From: an uncultured Turicimonas sp.
GTDB taxonomy: Bacteria > Pseudomonadota > Gammaproteobacteria > Burkholderiales > Burkholderiaceae_F
NCBI GenBank assembly: GCA_947854175.1
Contig: CANTYJ010000077.1
Location: 1 to 34,078 of the forward strand
Length of the DNA stretch: 34,078 nt
Direction: 5' to 3'
The translations under genes and the position numbers were made by a program. Under the pieces are notes generated by a model. The model searched no databases. It was not told the origin of the DNA and was given only the letters and a program-made list of their open reading frames with translations. Of the stretch, positions 8,851-17,147 are shown one piece after another (position 1 is the stretch's first letter; each line of letters begins with the position of its first letter).

Positions 8851-10074
8851 TTATTTCCTTTGGCTGTTTACTGTTTGACTTTGATCAATATCGGAAACAA
8901 ACAAAAGATAAACGGCGGAAATAATTGTCAGGACAGCCACAATCCAGAATCCTGTCTGAAATTCTCCAAGGTGGTGACCTAAAAAACCAAAGAACATCGG
9001 AACAAAAATTGCACCGAGGAAAGAGAAGAAGTCGACCCCACCGGTTGCCTCTGCGACCTTTCCTCCCAGGGCGGTTTTAGCAACCTGGGCAAAAAAGACA
9101 CCACTCCACCCTAGGGAGTTAATGCCGAGAAGGAAGGAAATAACAAGAACAATCCATTCTTCCCAACCCGGAGATATAAAGCTCAAAAGGATCGTAAAGG
9201 CACCCATCAAAATTCCACAGAAGGCTAATGCTTTGCGTGAAGAACGGATTTTATCGGCGACCTGTCCCCAAAAAAGTCTTCCGACAATCGCACCAAAATT
9301 ACTAACAGCCAAAGCAATACCCCCGAAGACCAACGAAAACTTCATATCGGATAAGAACACCACCAAATAGGCGAGCACCGACATCTGAAGGCCTTTGTAA
9401 ATGATACTTAAAACTGCTAAACGGCGTAGTAAGGGTGTATGAATAACCAGCTTCATGCTGTCAGTTAAATGAGAAAGGCTAATCGGTTCATCTTTGAACT
9501 GATAATTCGCATCCTGGCTCTTTTGAATCATTAAACTCCAAACGGCTGTCAGAGCACAAAGTACTGCTACAAAAGAAAGACCGACTCTCCAGCCGTATCT
9601 AACGGTTAAGAAAGGAATGACCAACCCGGATAAAGCCATACCGACAGGGCCGGCACACTGTTTGATGGAAAAGATTGTATTGTAATGGTCTTTATGAACT
9701 TGGCGGCTCAACATGGTATTGATCGCCGGCATCAAAGGTCCTTTTGCCAGACCGAGAATGAAAGCAGAAAATATAACGGCAAACTCCAAAGGCACCATAC
9801 AAAGCAACAACGAAATAATGGCAACCGTAAGAGCCGTTTTACATATATGGGCAGGACCAAAGCGGCGGATAAAATTTCCACCGGTTAATGAAGAAATACA
9901 AGCACCGACATATAAGAAGCCAATATATAAACCGGCGAAAGTGCTGTTAGCATTCAGAGATTTTGCAATTTCCGGGGCAATACTTGCGACAGCGGTTCCC
10001 ATTAGTGAAGAGACGAGTTGAATTCCCATCGCCGCCAAAAAAGCCTGAATCCCAATACTTGTTAACCCGAACAT
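8851..10074 (-). CDS. Major facilitator superfamily transporter
   Basis: This is a 407-residue inner-membrane protein with about 12 hydrophobic segments and the usual MFS repeat layout. A motif-A-like loop GGNFIRRFGP lies between TM2 and TM3, and its second-half counterpart GQVADKIRSSRKALAF lies between TM8 and TM9. The start is well supported by GGGAGGA placed 5 bases before the ATG. Substrate cannot be read from sequence. Within MFS it most resembles small-anion or organic-acid permeases, but that is only an impression. The 285 bases upstream hold a 15-bp palindrome that could be an operator. The neighbour on the same strand is a ferredoxin-nitroreductase, separated by a terminator, so a functional link is not implied. 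Confidence 0.88.
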   Translation of the reverse strand: MFGLTSIGIQAFLAAMGIQLVSSLMGTAVASIAPEIAKSLNANSTFAGLYIGFLYVGACISSLTGGNFIRRFGPAHICKTALTVAIISLLLCMVPLEFAVIFSAFILGLAKGPLMPAINTMLSRQVHKDHYNTIFSIKQCAGPVGMALSGLVIPFLTVRYGWRVGLSFVAVLCALTAVWSLMIQKSQDANYQFKDEPISLSHLTDSMKLVIHTPLLRRLAVLSIIYKGLQMSVLAYLVVFLSDMKFSLVFGGIALAVSNFGAIVGRLFWGQVADKIRSSRKALAFCGILMGAFTILLSFISPGWEEWIVLVISFLLGINSLGWSGVFFAQVAKTALGGKVAEATGGVDFFSFLGAIFVPMFFGFLGHHLGEFQTGFWIVAVLTIISAVYLLFVSDIDQSQTVNSQRK

Positions 10075-10229
10075 ATTTCCTCCCGTTTGTCTTCACTATA
10101 GAACCAATGAGAGAAAGAGTTCTTTGGAATACGCCAAATCAGGTAGACCCGTTTTTTCTGAGAATGACGTAGAAGCCCGGAGTCCCACTCCATAAGGTGA
10201 AATAGATCTGTTTTTTTTGAAATCAATAA

Positions 10230-10244
10230 CCTTATGTCATAAGG
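10230..10244. promoter_or_regulatory. 15-bp perfect palindrome upstream of the MFS gene
   Basis: CCTTATGTCATAAGG consists of two 7-base arms around a single T, 156 bases before the MFS start codon. A partial copy of one arm (CCATAAGG) lies near 10189. A regulator operator is plausible, but no specific protein can be named. The rest of the 10075-10359 gap contains only the nitroreductase terminator and presumed promoter sequence. Confidence 0.4.
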
Positions 10245-10319
10245 AAGCAACTCTCCACTCCATCCTAACTATTTCCGGGAAGAAACCTATTTAAGATAGC
10301 GGAGAGTATCTTATTCCTG

Positions 10320-10348
10320 AATAAAAAGTGAGCAAACACCTTTTTATT
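10320..10348 (-). terminator. Terminator of the ferredoxin-nitroreductase gene
   Basis: Read on the minus strand, AATAAAAAGGTG pairs with CACTTTTTATT with one bulged G and loop TTTGCT. The descending arm supplies the T-rich tail. It lies just past the stop codon at 10360. Confidence 0.65.
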
Positions 10349-10359
10349 GCAAAATAGGA

Positions 10360-11178
10360 TCAGAGAAAAGTTACAGGCACTTCTCCTCTATTAGGGATTC
10401 TATAAGGAACGAGAGATTTCCTGCCAAAACATAATGCGCACCAAACTTTTTCCTCGAAACCGATACCAAGAAAATCTCTAATGTTCTGCGTTTCAGCTGA
10501 TTTCGTTGCGTAGCCTGCAAAACAGCAACCAATGTTCATCGCCTCACAGGCAAGATTAAAATACGTCAGAGCTATGCCGGTATCGACGGGACCCCAAGTT
10601 GCTTTTTCAGGACCTACGCAATAAACCACATGAGGCGCACCGCGAAAAATCACATCCTGTCCTTTTTGGATTCTCGATAGAATCGAATCGATCGCATATC
10701 TTTTACTGTAAACAGGATGTTCCCGGCAAGTTGTGTCGAACCATTGAGCTATCAATTTCCGCATTTCATTCATTTTCTGCTGATCTTCGATAAGAATCCA
10801 GCGCAAGGTCCGATTATTTCCTCCGGAAGGAGCAAAATTTGCCGTCTCCAGAATCTTCAATAATTCCTGCCGGGATAAAGGCACAGGAAGATAGTTTCTA
10901 TTTGAACGTCTCGATTTTAGGAATTTAAGAATAGTTTCGCTACGTTCAGATTTGTACTGTAAAGCGGCTTCAAGATGAGCTCTTTCTGAATACGTCTGCA
11001 TAGATGCTTCGGTCGGACAGTAAGCTACACATTGCCCACAGTTATTGCAACGGCTTTCTGCCCCGTCCGTCATCTGCGGAATATTTTCTTCATTTTGGTA
11101 AATCAGGCCTTTCGGGCAGGCTTTCACACACACACCGCAACGAATACATTCACTCAAATTAGTAAAAAACCTCGGCAT
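10360..11178 (-). CDS. Nitroreductase family protein with N-terminal 2x[4Fe-4S] ferredoxin domain
   Basis: The 272 residues hold two domains. Residues 1-60 are a bacterial ferredoxin with two complete cluster motifs, Cys 11-14-17-21 and Cys 44-47-50-54. Residues about 80-272 are an FMN-dependent nitroreductase domain that opens with the FMN-phosphate-binding SRRSNRNY and continues with FAPSGGNNRTLRW. This fusion is common in anaerobes, where the clusters pass electrons to FMN for reduction of nitro compounds, quinones or similar small molecules. The physiological substrate is unknown. No signal peptide is seen, so it is cytoplasmic. GAGGA, 7 bases before the ATG, supports the start. It has its own terminator at 10320. 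Confidence 0.9.
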   Translation of the reverse strand: MPRFFTNLSECIRCGVCVKACPKGLIYQNEENIPQMTDGAESRCNNCGQCVAYCPTEASMQTYSERAHLEAALQYKSERSETILKFLKSRRSNRNYLPVPLSRQELLKILETANFAPSGGNNRTLRWILIEDQQKMNEMRKLIAQWFDTTCREHPVYSKRYAIDSILSRIQKGQDVIFRGAPHVVYCVGPEKATWGPVDTGIALTYFNLACEAMNIGCCFAGYATKSAETQNIRDFLGIGFEEKVWCALCFGRKSLVPYRIPNRGEVPVTFL

Positions 11179-11396
11179 CTTATGTCCTCGTCATCTCTTT
11201 TTTTATTTTATTAATTATTTTTCCTTAGACCAACGCAGTTCTTACAAAAGGCTTTTGTATTTGCTGCAAATACCATCCAAACATATAAATTCATTTGCAA
11301 GTTAAACGTGAAAATCTTTTTCTGAACGATAAAGTCGATAGACCAACTGTAGTCAATGGTTTAGACTTTGGAAAATTTATTTTAGGAGTAAGGCTC

Positions 11397-11672
11397 ATGG
11401 CCAGAATGGTTCAATGTGTAAAACTCGGAAGAGAGGCTGAAGGCCTCGATCTCCCTCCTCTTCCAGGAGAATTAGGCAAAAAGATCTACCTTCATGTATC
11501 CAAAGAAGCTTGGGAACAATGGAAACGTCTCCAGACAATGCTCGTTAATGAAAACCGCTTGTCAATGGCAGATCCGAAAGCCAGAAAATGGCTTCTAGAG
11601 CAAATTGAAGCGCACTTCTTTGGTGAAGGCGTCGCCCATCCTGAAGGCTACGTAGAACCTGAGAAGAAGTAA
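11397..11672 (+). CDS. yggX: Probable Fe(2+)-trafficking protein YggX
   Basis: It is a 91-residue cytoplasmic protein, the exact length of E. coli YggX, linked to protection of Fe-S clusters against oxidants and to iron handling. The conserved N-terminus [18 protein letters not shown] carries the family cysteine at position 7. The segments [29 protein letters not shown] and the C-terminal FFGEG follow the family closely. The open frame extends 34 codons upstream, but that part has no family similarity. The ATG at 11397 is preceded by TAGGAGTAAGG, so I take it as the start. Confidence 0.95.
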   Translation: MARMVQCVKLGREAEGLDLPPLPGELGKKIYLHVSKEAWEQWKRLQTMLVNENRLSMADPKARKWLLEQIEAHFFGEGVAHPEGYVEPEKK

Positions 11673-11684
11673 ACTTTAACTTCT

Positions 11685-11719
11685 TAAAGATGAGCCCGGT
11701 GAGACCGAGCTTATCTTTA
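11685..11719. terminator. Long hairpin between yggX and the hybrid kinase gene
   Basis: A 16-bp arm TAAAGATGAGCCCGGT pairs with ACCGAGCTTATCTTTA around a GAG loop, with one C-A mismatch and one G-T pair. It lies 13 bases after the yggX stop, between two convergent genes. There is no T tract directly after it on the plus strand, so it may act as a bidirectional or RNA-stabilising element instead of a classical terminator. Confidence 0.5.
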
Positions 11720-11877
11720 GGTTCGAACTCAACCTATTCCTCCGCTTTAAAAACTGCTTAGCCATTTCTTTATAACGACCCGACGTTCAAGCAACTGCAA
11801 CCGGGCCAGTAAGTTCTACGTGGACAAGTCTTTTTAACTTTGCCGGATTCCACGGCATAAGACAACTTAATCCCGTC

Positions 11878-14493
11878 TTAATTTTTATCAACTGTTTTTG
11901 AATCTAAGAACTGCTTCAGCAACTTAAAGAGATTAACCATATCCAACGGCTTCGATATGTGGGCATTCATGCCTGCATTTAAAGACTTAGTAATATCTTC
12001 TGTAAAGGCATTTGCTGTCATTGCTAAGATAGGGACGGTTAACGCATCGGCTCTTCCCGAAGATCGGATTTGTCGTGTCGCTTCGTAACCATCCATTACC
12101 GGCATCTGGATATCCATCAGTATCAGATCATAATAATCAAGCGGTGAACTCTTGAACTTATCGACAGCTTCCTGTCCATCGGAGGCAATGTCCGTATCCG
12201 CATTTACAAGCTTTAAGAATTCTTTTGCCACTTCACGGTTAAATTCGTTATCTTCTACCAGAAGAACTCTTTTACCATTGAAGTCATAGAGTTCAGGAGA
12301 TTCCAGGACTGACTTTGCTTGCACTTCTTTATTGATGCTTTCAAGAGCTGACTTTAATGATGTTGTAAAGAATGGTTTTGCCACAAAACCATTGACACCG
12401 GCTTCCCGTGCACTTTTTTCGATTGGCGTCCAGTCATAAGCACTCATGATAATAATCAAGAGATTGAGCCCTTCAATCTTTCTGATGCGTCTGGCGGTCT
12501 CCTCTCCGTCAATACCCGGCATCTTCCAGTCAATGAAAACAACATCAAACGGTTTTCCTTCTTCCTGTGCCTGCTTAACCATTTCGACTGCTTTTAAACC
12601 ATCCAAGGCAATCGCAGTTTCCTGATTGAGTTTCTTCAAAATCAGTGAAGCATGCTCGCAGGTACCAATATCATCATCGACGATAAGGACTTTGAAGTTT
12701 CCTAATCCTGTAGAAGTATGTTCTTCTTCATCCGAATACCCAAAAGGTAACTCAACAGAAAATTCCGTTCCGACTCCTAACTCGCTTTCAACCGAGATGG
12801 TTCCTCTCATCAAAGTTACAAGATTCTTCGTAATAGAAAGGCCGATACCGGTTCCTCCGTATACTGCTGCAGTCTTAACATTAGCCTGCTCGAAAGGATC
12901 GTAGACTTTTTTAAGAAACTCTTTTGACATTCCTATACCGTTATCTTTGATGATGAACTGCAGATACAGCGTATTATTTTTAACCCATAGGCGGTTAACG
13001 ATTAATTTGACTGTTCCTCCTACCGGTGTAAATTTAACGGCGTTAGCCAATATGTTGATGAGGATCTGATTTAATCTCATCGCATCCCCGATCAGATTAT
13101 CCTCAATGATGCCGTTAAAGGTTACATCAAAGTTGATGTTCTTCTCATAGGCCTGCGGCTCAATAAGATTGACTACTGCTTTGATCGTTTCACTGAAATG
13201 GAACTCCTCATTTGCAATCGTTAAACGGTTTTCTTCGATTTTAGACATGTCGAGAATGTCATTAATCAGACCGAGTAAATGTCTGGAGGACTGGGAAATT
13301 TTTAACAGGCAGTCTTCAACTTTAACCTTATCGTTGATTTTAGCCAGAGCAATCGTTGTCATACCGATGATGGCATTCATCGGCGTTCTGATTTCATGAG
13401 ACATTTGAGAGAGGAACTTGCTCTTAGCCGTACTTGCGGACAAAGCATCCTGCAGAGAGTTTCCAAGAACTCTTTGCTGTTCCTTGGTTTCTGTCTGATC
13501 AGAGAAAACAACTACGTAAACCGGAGAATCTTTTTTTTCCATGACAGGGTAAAAGCGTAGTTTAAACTGCCGGTTTATCTCCTCGATATAAACGTCCAGT
13601 TCTGTAACGATGTGATTCTCCCCACTTTTCTTCAGAAGCTCCTGAACCCATTCGTTCATCTCAGAGGACATTAAGGGAAATATCCCGTCGCTTTTTTTAA
13701 GTAAATTCTCTGCCCGGACCCCCAGTATTCTCGTCGCATTGGAGCTGACATATTCAATTTGAAGCTTCTTGTTGAAAATAACGAAAACTTCATCAATGGT
13801 TTTAGAAAGGATATTGAAAAGCCACTCACGGTGACGAACTGCTTTATAGGCGTATTGCTCAGACTTCAGCACGATGAACAGGAAGAAAATAAGTACCATG
13901 CCAAAAATGCATGTCATTACAATAACCAACAGAATAAGACGATCAGCCTGAGCTTTGATTTCTGTGCCACGAAGATCCGCTTTTTTACCAATTTCCCCAA
14001 GAGTCGAATCCAATAAATCAAAATAAGGAAGGACCCTTTCCTTGTACATTTCTTCCAGGCCCTTTTCGTTCTTTCCACGGCTGTCAACCGCCAAACTTCT
14101 CCGCGCAAACCGAATATCAGCAAGAGCTTGGGTTAATTTTTTAAATTCCGGCTCATTGGGTTTGAAATGAGCCTTCAAGTGCTCTAAAGATCTGTCCTGT
14201 TCTTCCTCCTGCACTTTCATAATATGGACTATATCGTCATAGGACCTTGCATTATCAAAAATAAAAGGCAACGCATTGCGCATCTCATAAAGACGAATCT
14301 GCATTTCTCTAATACTGATTGAGATCTGATATGGAGATTCAAACAACTTAACTGTGTACTGGTTTATCTTCCACATGCTGAACGTCACTAGGAGAATATA
14401 CAGAGCAATCAGTACATAAAGAGTTTTTACCAGAGCCTTACTTCTCTTTGATTTAGAGAATTGGCTCCAAACGTTTGCTGAATTTTGTTGCAT
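11878..14493 (-). CDS. Hybrid sensor histidine kinase with PAS and two receiver domains
   Basis: The protein has 871 residues. TM1 lies at about 24-43 and TM2 at about 186-209. They bracket a mostly helical periplasmic sensor of about 140 residues, like a four-helix bundle. A PAS domain (about 225-335) is followed by HisKA with SHEIRTPMNA (phospho-His 366). The HATPase domain has N-box Asn 484, DNGIGMS from 518 and GTGIGLS from 547. Two receiver domains follow, at about 600-720 (phospho-Asp 655 in FIDWKMPG) and 740-865 (phospho-Asp 794 in LMDIQMPVMDG). No HPt domain or DNA-binding output is attached and no partner gene is adjacent, so the last relay step must be encoded elsewhere. It is divergent from the Tat-exported aminotransferase; a regulatory link is possible but unproven. 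The ligand is unknown. Confidence 0.93.
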   Translation of the reverse strand: MQQNSANVWSQFSKSKRSKALVKTLYVLIALYILLVTFSMWKINQYTVKLFESPYQISISIREMQIRLYEMRNALPFIFDNARSYDDIVHIMKVQEEEQDRSLEHLKAHFKPNEPEFKKLTQALADIRFARRSLAVDSRGKNEKGLEEMYKERVLPYFDLLDSTLGEIGKKADLRGTEIKAQADRLILLVIVMTCIFGMVLIFFLFIVLKSEQYAYKAVRHREWLFNILSKTIDEVFVIFNKKLQIEYVSSNATRILGVRAENLLKKSDGIFPLMSSEMNEWVQELLKKSGENHIVTELDVYIEEINRQFKLRFYPVMEKKDSPVYVVVFSDQTETKEQQRVLGNSLQDALSASTAKSKFLSQMSHEIRTPMNAIIGMTTIALAKINDKVKVEDCLLKISQSSRHLLGLINDILDMSKIEENRLTIANEEFHFSETIKAVVNLIEPQAYEKNINFDVTFNGIIEDNLIGDAMRLNQILINILANAVKFTPVGGTVKLIVNRLWVKNNTLYLQFIIKDNGIGMSKEFLKKVYDPFEQANVKTAAVYGGTGIGLSITKNLVTLMRGTISVESELGVGTEFSVELPFGYSDEEEHTSTGLGNFKVLIVDDDIGTCEHASLILKKLNQETAIALDGLKAVEMVKQAQEEGKPFDVVFIDWKMPGIDGEETARRIRKIEGLNLLIIIMSAYDWTPIEKSAREAGVNGFVAKPFFTTSLKSALESINKEVQAKSVLESPELYDFNGKRVLLVEDNEFNREVAKEFLKLVNADTDIASDGQEAVDKFKSSPLDYYDLILMDIQMPVMDGYEATRQIRSSGRADALTVPILAMTANAFTEDITKSLNAGMNAHISKPLDMVNLFKLLKQFLDSKTVDKN

Positions 14494-14653
14494 TCTTGAT
14501 CTTCTTTTTCCTGGGATTGTCTAGATTGTAGGCCAATTGAATCTGGCAAATGCAAAACCAATCCTTTCAGAGCTGAAATATTAACCAAAAATTATCATTC
14601 CGCTTTTCTGAGATTCATAATAAGAAAGTCAACTCAATTTCCAGGAGAACATC

Positions 14654-15790
14654 ATGCAAAGAAGAACATTATTTAAAACAGCCGCAGGACTTATGTTTGG
14701 TTCTGCTGTTTCAGCTCCGGTGTTTGCAGCAGAACCTGAATTCGTACCACCGACAGCCAAAAAACCAATGTTATTGTGCTTTAACGAAAATCCTCTGGGC
14801 TTAAGCGATGATGCCAAAAAGGCGATTAACGAAGCCACTTCCAGAGCCTCCCGTTACCCGTTTGCCCAAGTCGCAGCCCTCAAAAAGGATTTAGCTGAGT
14901 ACATGGATGCACAACCTGACAATATTATGCCAAGTCACGGTTCTGCCGAAGCTATCCGCGCCTCCGTTGAAGCTTATAACGTTCCGGGTAAAACCGTTTT
15001 CATTTGTCCGGAATTGACATACAGTGACGGAGCCGACGTTGCTAAGCGCAACCATATTCCAATCAAAACAGTCAAGATGGGCAAGAACTGGAGCATGGAT
15101 TTGGCTGCCATGAGAAAACTGGCAACTGCCGAAGCTAAACACAAGCATGTCATTGTCTATATCGTTAATCCGAACAATCCGACTTCAACCATTGTTGACT
15201 CTAAAGCTTTATTTGACTGGATTAAGTCCAAGCCAAAGAATACTTTCTTTATTCTTGACGAAGCGTATGCAGAATTTGTCAACGATCCTGCCTTTAAATC
15301 TTGTGCTGAACTTGTCCGTGAAGGCTATAACAATCTTGTTGTTCTTAAGACTTTCTCCAAGATTTTTGCGATGGCCGGTCTCAGACTCGGTTTTGCCTTC
15401 GGAACAAAACAAGTCATTGACAATGTCAGAGATCACGTTGCCTATGATGTGATGATGAACCAGGCAACAATCGCCGCTGCCATGGCTGAGCTTAAAGACA
15501 AGGACTTCATTGCTAAGTCAAAAGCCATGAACGATGAGTCCAGAAAGATTCTGACAGATGCTTTGGATGAATTGCACATTCCTTACTTACCGAGCGAAAC
15601 AAACTTTGTATTTATTGATTTGAAAGCCCCGCTTAAACCATTCGTTGAAAGAATGAAAGCTGAGCATATTTTAGTCGGACGTCCCTTCCCGCCTGCCACA
15701 CAATGGTGCCGTATTTCTTTGGGAACACCAGCTGAGATGAAGTATTTTGTCAAAAAACTCAAAGAGTTCCGTCAAAAAAACTATATTTAA
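14654..15790 (+). CDS. Tat-exported PLP-dependent aminotransferase (HisC-like)
   Basis: This 378-residue fold-type I aminotransferase of the histidinol-phosphate aminotransferase family has an unusual N-terminal Tat signal: MQRRTLFKTAAGLMFG, ending in PVFAAEP around residue 26. The catalytic core is intact. NPNNPT is at 172-177, LDEAYAEF has Asp 202 (PLP ring nitrogen), and the Schiff-base Lys 236 sits in KTFSK. Arg 244 lies in MAGLRLG, and the substrate-carboxylate Arg is probably in QWCRISLGTP. AGGAGA, 6 bases before the ATG, fixes the start, so the signal is genuinely translated. Cytoplasmic HisC has no such leader. A periplasmic location with PLP loaded before export is the natural reading. 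The amino donor and acceptor are unknown. It could take part in periplasmic amino-acid or amino-sugar metabolism (inference). Confidence 0.88.
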   Translation: MQRRTLFKTAAGLMFGSAVSAPVFAAEPEFVPPTAKKPMLLCFNENPLGLSDDAKKAINEATSRASRYPFAQVAALKKDLAEYMDAQPDNIMPSHGSAEAIRASVEAYNVPGKTVFICPELTYSDGADVAKRNHIPIKTVKMGKNWSMDLAAMRKLATAEAKHKHVIVYIVNPNNPTSTIVDSKALFDWIKSKPKNTFFILDEAYAEFVNDPAFKSCAELVREGYNNLVVLKTFSKIFAMAGLRLGFAFGTKQVIDNVRDHVAYDVMMNQATIAAAMAELKDKDFIAKSKAMNDESRKILTDALDELHIPYLPSETNFVFIDLKAPLKPFVERMKAEHILVGRPFPPATQWCRISLGTPAEMKYFVKKLKEFRQKNYI

Positions 15791-15811
15791 AAAGTAAGTT
15801 TTAAAAGAAGT

Positions 15812-15847
15812 GGGGGCTAAATTCGTTTTGAATACAATTTAGCACCC
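15812..15847 (+). terminator. Hairpin after the exported aminotransferase
   Basis: GGGGGCTAAATT pairs with AATTTAGCACCC over 12 positions with one mismatch and a 12-base loop, 21 bases after the stop codon. There is no T run afterwards, so its efficiency as a terminator is uncertain. Confidence 0.5.
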
Positions 15848-15951
15848 ATTCATATCGATACGTTAACTGTTCATCCCGACAATAGGTGAAAGAACGGCAA
15901 CCTCTTCTTTTAAAGAAAAAATCCGCAAAAGCTCGGATAAGTAAATTTCCA

Positions 15952-16351
15952 TCATGCTTGGCTCATCACTAGAGAAGCAATATACCCGGATCGGCTAGCA
16001 CCCGCCTTTTTGGCTTGATTGTCTAAACGACGCAATATCCTCGATGGTAGGCACACATTAATTCTTTCCGTTTTACCGGTTAGCTTTTTCGCTATCCACA
16101 TCGAAGAAAGCATAAATCCAGCTTTTGTATTCAGGATTTTTCATGATTTCATCCATTGAAGACGAAGGATTTATTTTTAGCCTTCATCTATCATGTCTAC
16201 CATCCAAAATTCAGCGCATTCGCTTGCATCTTTAATCGCATCTTCTAAGGTATCACCAGGAGGATAACAACCTGGAAGATCAGGAAAAATTACGCCAAGA
16301 GCGTGGGTATCATCGCATTGCTCTATAACACACGGATAACGCGTAACTAAA
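15952..16351 (-). pseudogene. hicB: HicB-type antitoxin, twice frameshifted
   Basis: The minus strand from about 16351 encodes a clear HicB N-domain: RYPCVIEQCDDTHALGVIFP, DLPGCYPPGDTLEDAIKDA and ECAEFWMVDMIDEG. Frame 1 stops at 16177. A one-base shift continues with NPSSSMDEIMKNPEYKSWIY and FDVDSEK. A second shift, at a run of five A residues, continues with LTGKTERINVCLPSRILRRL then AGASRSGYIASLVMSQA, the ribbon-helix-helix DNA-binding C-domain, ending at 15952. The initiator also seems lost: ACG stands where ATG would be expected just before RYP. The antitoxin is therefore non-functional unless the shifts are sequence errors. A 29-codon open frame starts within the hicB stop (15952 down to 15863) and is not recognisable. 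Confidence 0.82.
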
Positions 16352-16430
16352 TCCTTTTACAAAGGCGGTAGACAAAACTCCCGCCAGGTACAACTACCTA
16401 AAGCGAATTCCGAATTTACGGGTTGACCCA

Positions 16431-16580
16431 TTAACTGACCGGTTGGGATATCCTTTCTCCGATAAGGAATGTAACAAGTCCCGCTAGTCCTCCTTTCTTG
16501 AATGTGTGGTGAACACCTTTACTGCTTTTCAACACCCAACCATTCTCTTTAAGTATGTTGATAACCTTGGAACTATCCAT
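16431..16580 (-). pseudogene. hicA: HicA-type mRNA interferase toxin, frameshifted
   Basis: An ATG at 16580 (minus) opens a HicA-like frame: MDSSKVINILKENGWVL, then KGVHHTFKKGGLAGLVT, which includes the HicA catalytic histidine context (G-x-HH-x-F). After LVT the frame is wrong and stops at 16431. The neighbouring frame restores the expected PYRRKDIPTGQL of the family, so a single base has been lost. Beyond that the C-terminal helix (normally about LRSILKQAGL) is not preserved. It is ordered before hicB on the same strand, as in intact hicAB operons. The pair is inactive. Confidence 0.78.
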
Positions 16581-16589
16581 GGCTAGGCA

Positions 16590-16990
16590 CCTAAGTTAAT
16601 CAACATGGTGTAACTTTCCACAATGAGAAGTTTTTTCCCAACGTTGACCAAAGACATGAACTTTTTCCTACTTTGTGTCTGTCATCTGCAGAAAGAAATG
16701 AACTAACTTAGATTTTCAAAAGACTTTCCGGAAAGAAATTAAATGAAAGAATGATGGACAACCGAGGAACCAGATAGTGCCTTTACGGATTTAATGAGTT
16801 TGACATTGCTAGCGAAGCTTCAATTCAAAAGGAAGTCTTGAAGATAGATTTGAGATGCAAAATACAAACATCACTGACGCCACAGTCTTTATTACTTTTA
16901 AAAATTTTTACTACGGTCTTGATTTTCTCCCGGCTTTTGAAATTTTCTTGAACTTGGCATAAATAACAATATTCGTTTGCTCCACAAGAA
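16590..16990. other. Gene-free decay zone upstream of the regulator remnant
   Basis: About 400 bases with no supported gene. The part nearest 16590-16640 is the former hicAB promoter region. The remainder is AT-rich, with only short chance frames on both strands. It joins the hicAB remnants to a regulator remnant, which suggests repeated insertion and deletion in this interval. Confidence 0.5.
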
Positions 16991-16993
16991 TGT

Positions 16994-17137
16994 CTATGAC
17001 GAAGTAGCGATGAAACATTTGAGCTTATTACAAATGGTCTAACAAGCATGTCGATCGGTGAAAGGCTTGGCTTATCCGAGAGAACAGTGCAACGCCACCG
17101 ATTGAATCTGCGCCGCAAAAAAGTGAAGAAAGTTTGA
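16994..17137 (+). pseudogene. 3' remnant of a FixJ/TtrR-like response regulator (LuxR-type HTH)
   Basis: The plus-strand frame ending with TGA at 17135-17137 reads DETFELITNGLTSMSIGERL and then GLSERTVQRHRLNLRRKK. The intact regulator encoded at 21025-21660 reads LELIATGLTSKLIGERLGLS and ERTVQGHRLNISKK in its C-terminal helix-turn-helix. Nucleotide identity is also obvious (for example ATCGGTGA, then GGCTTATCCGA and CCACCGATTGAAT in both). The receiver domain is absent and a stop falls at 16997-16999. This is a decayed paralogue lying directly upstream of the operon that contains the intact copy. Confidence 0.8.
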
Positions 17138-17147
17138 TCTATATCAA
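17134..17147. promoter_or_regulatory. FNR/Anr-type binding site
   Basis: TTGATCTATATCAA is a perfect match to the FNR consensus TTGAT-N4-ATCAA, and the dyad extends one base each way to GTTTGAT/ATCAAAC. Its centre is 77 bases before the ATG at 17218. If the site activates from -41.5, transcription would start near 17182 (inference). It overlaps the stop codon of the regulator remnant. Confidence 0.8.

Noticed and set aside
11295-11396. 34-codon N-terminal extension of yggX
   Set aside because: No family similarity, no good ribosome-binding site, and the ATG at 11397 gives the exact family length.
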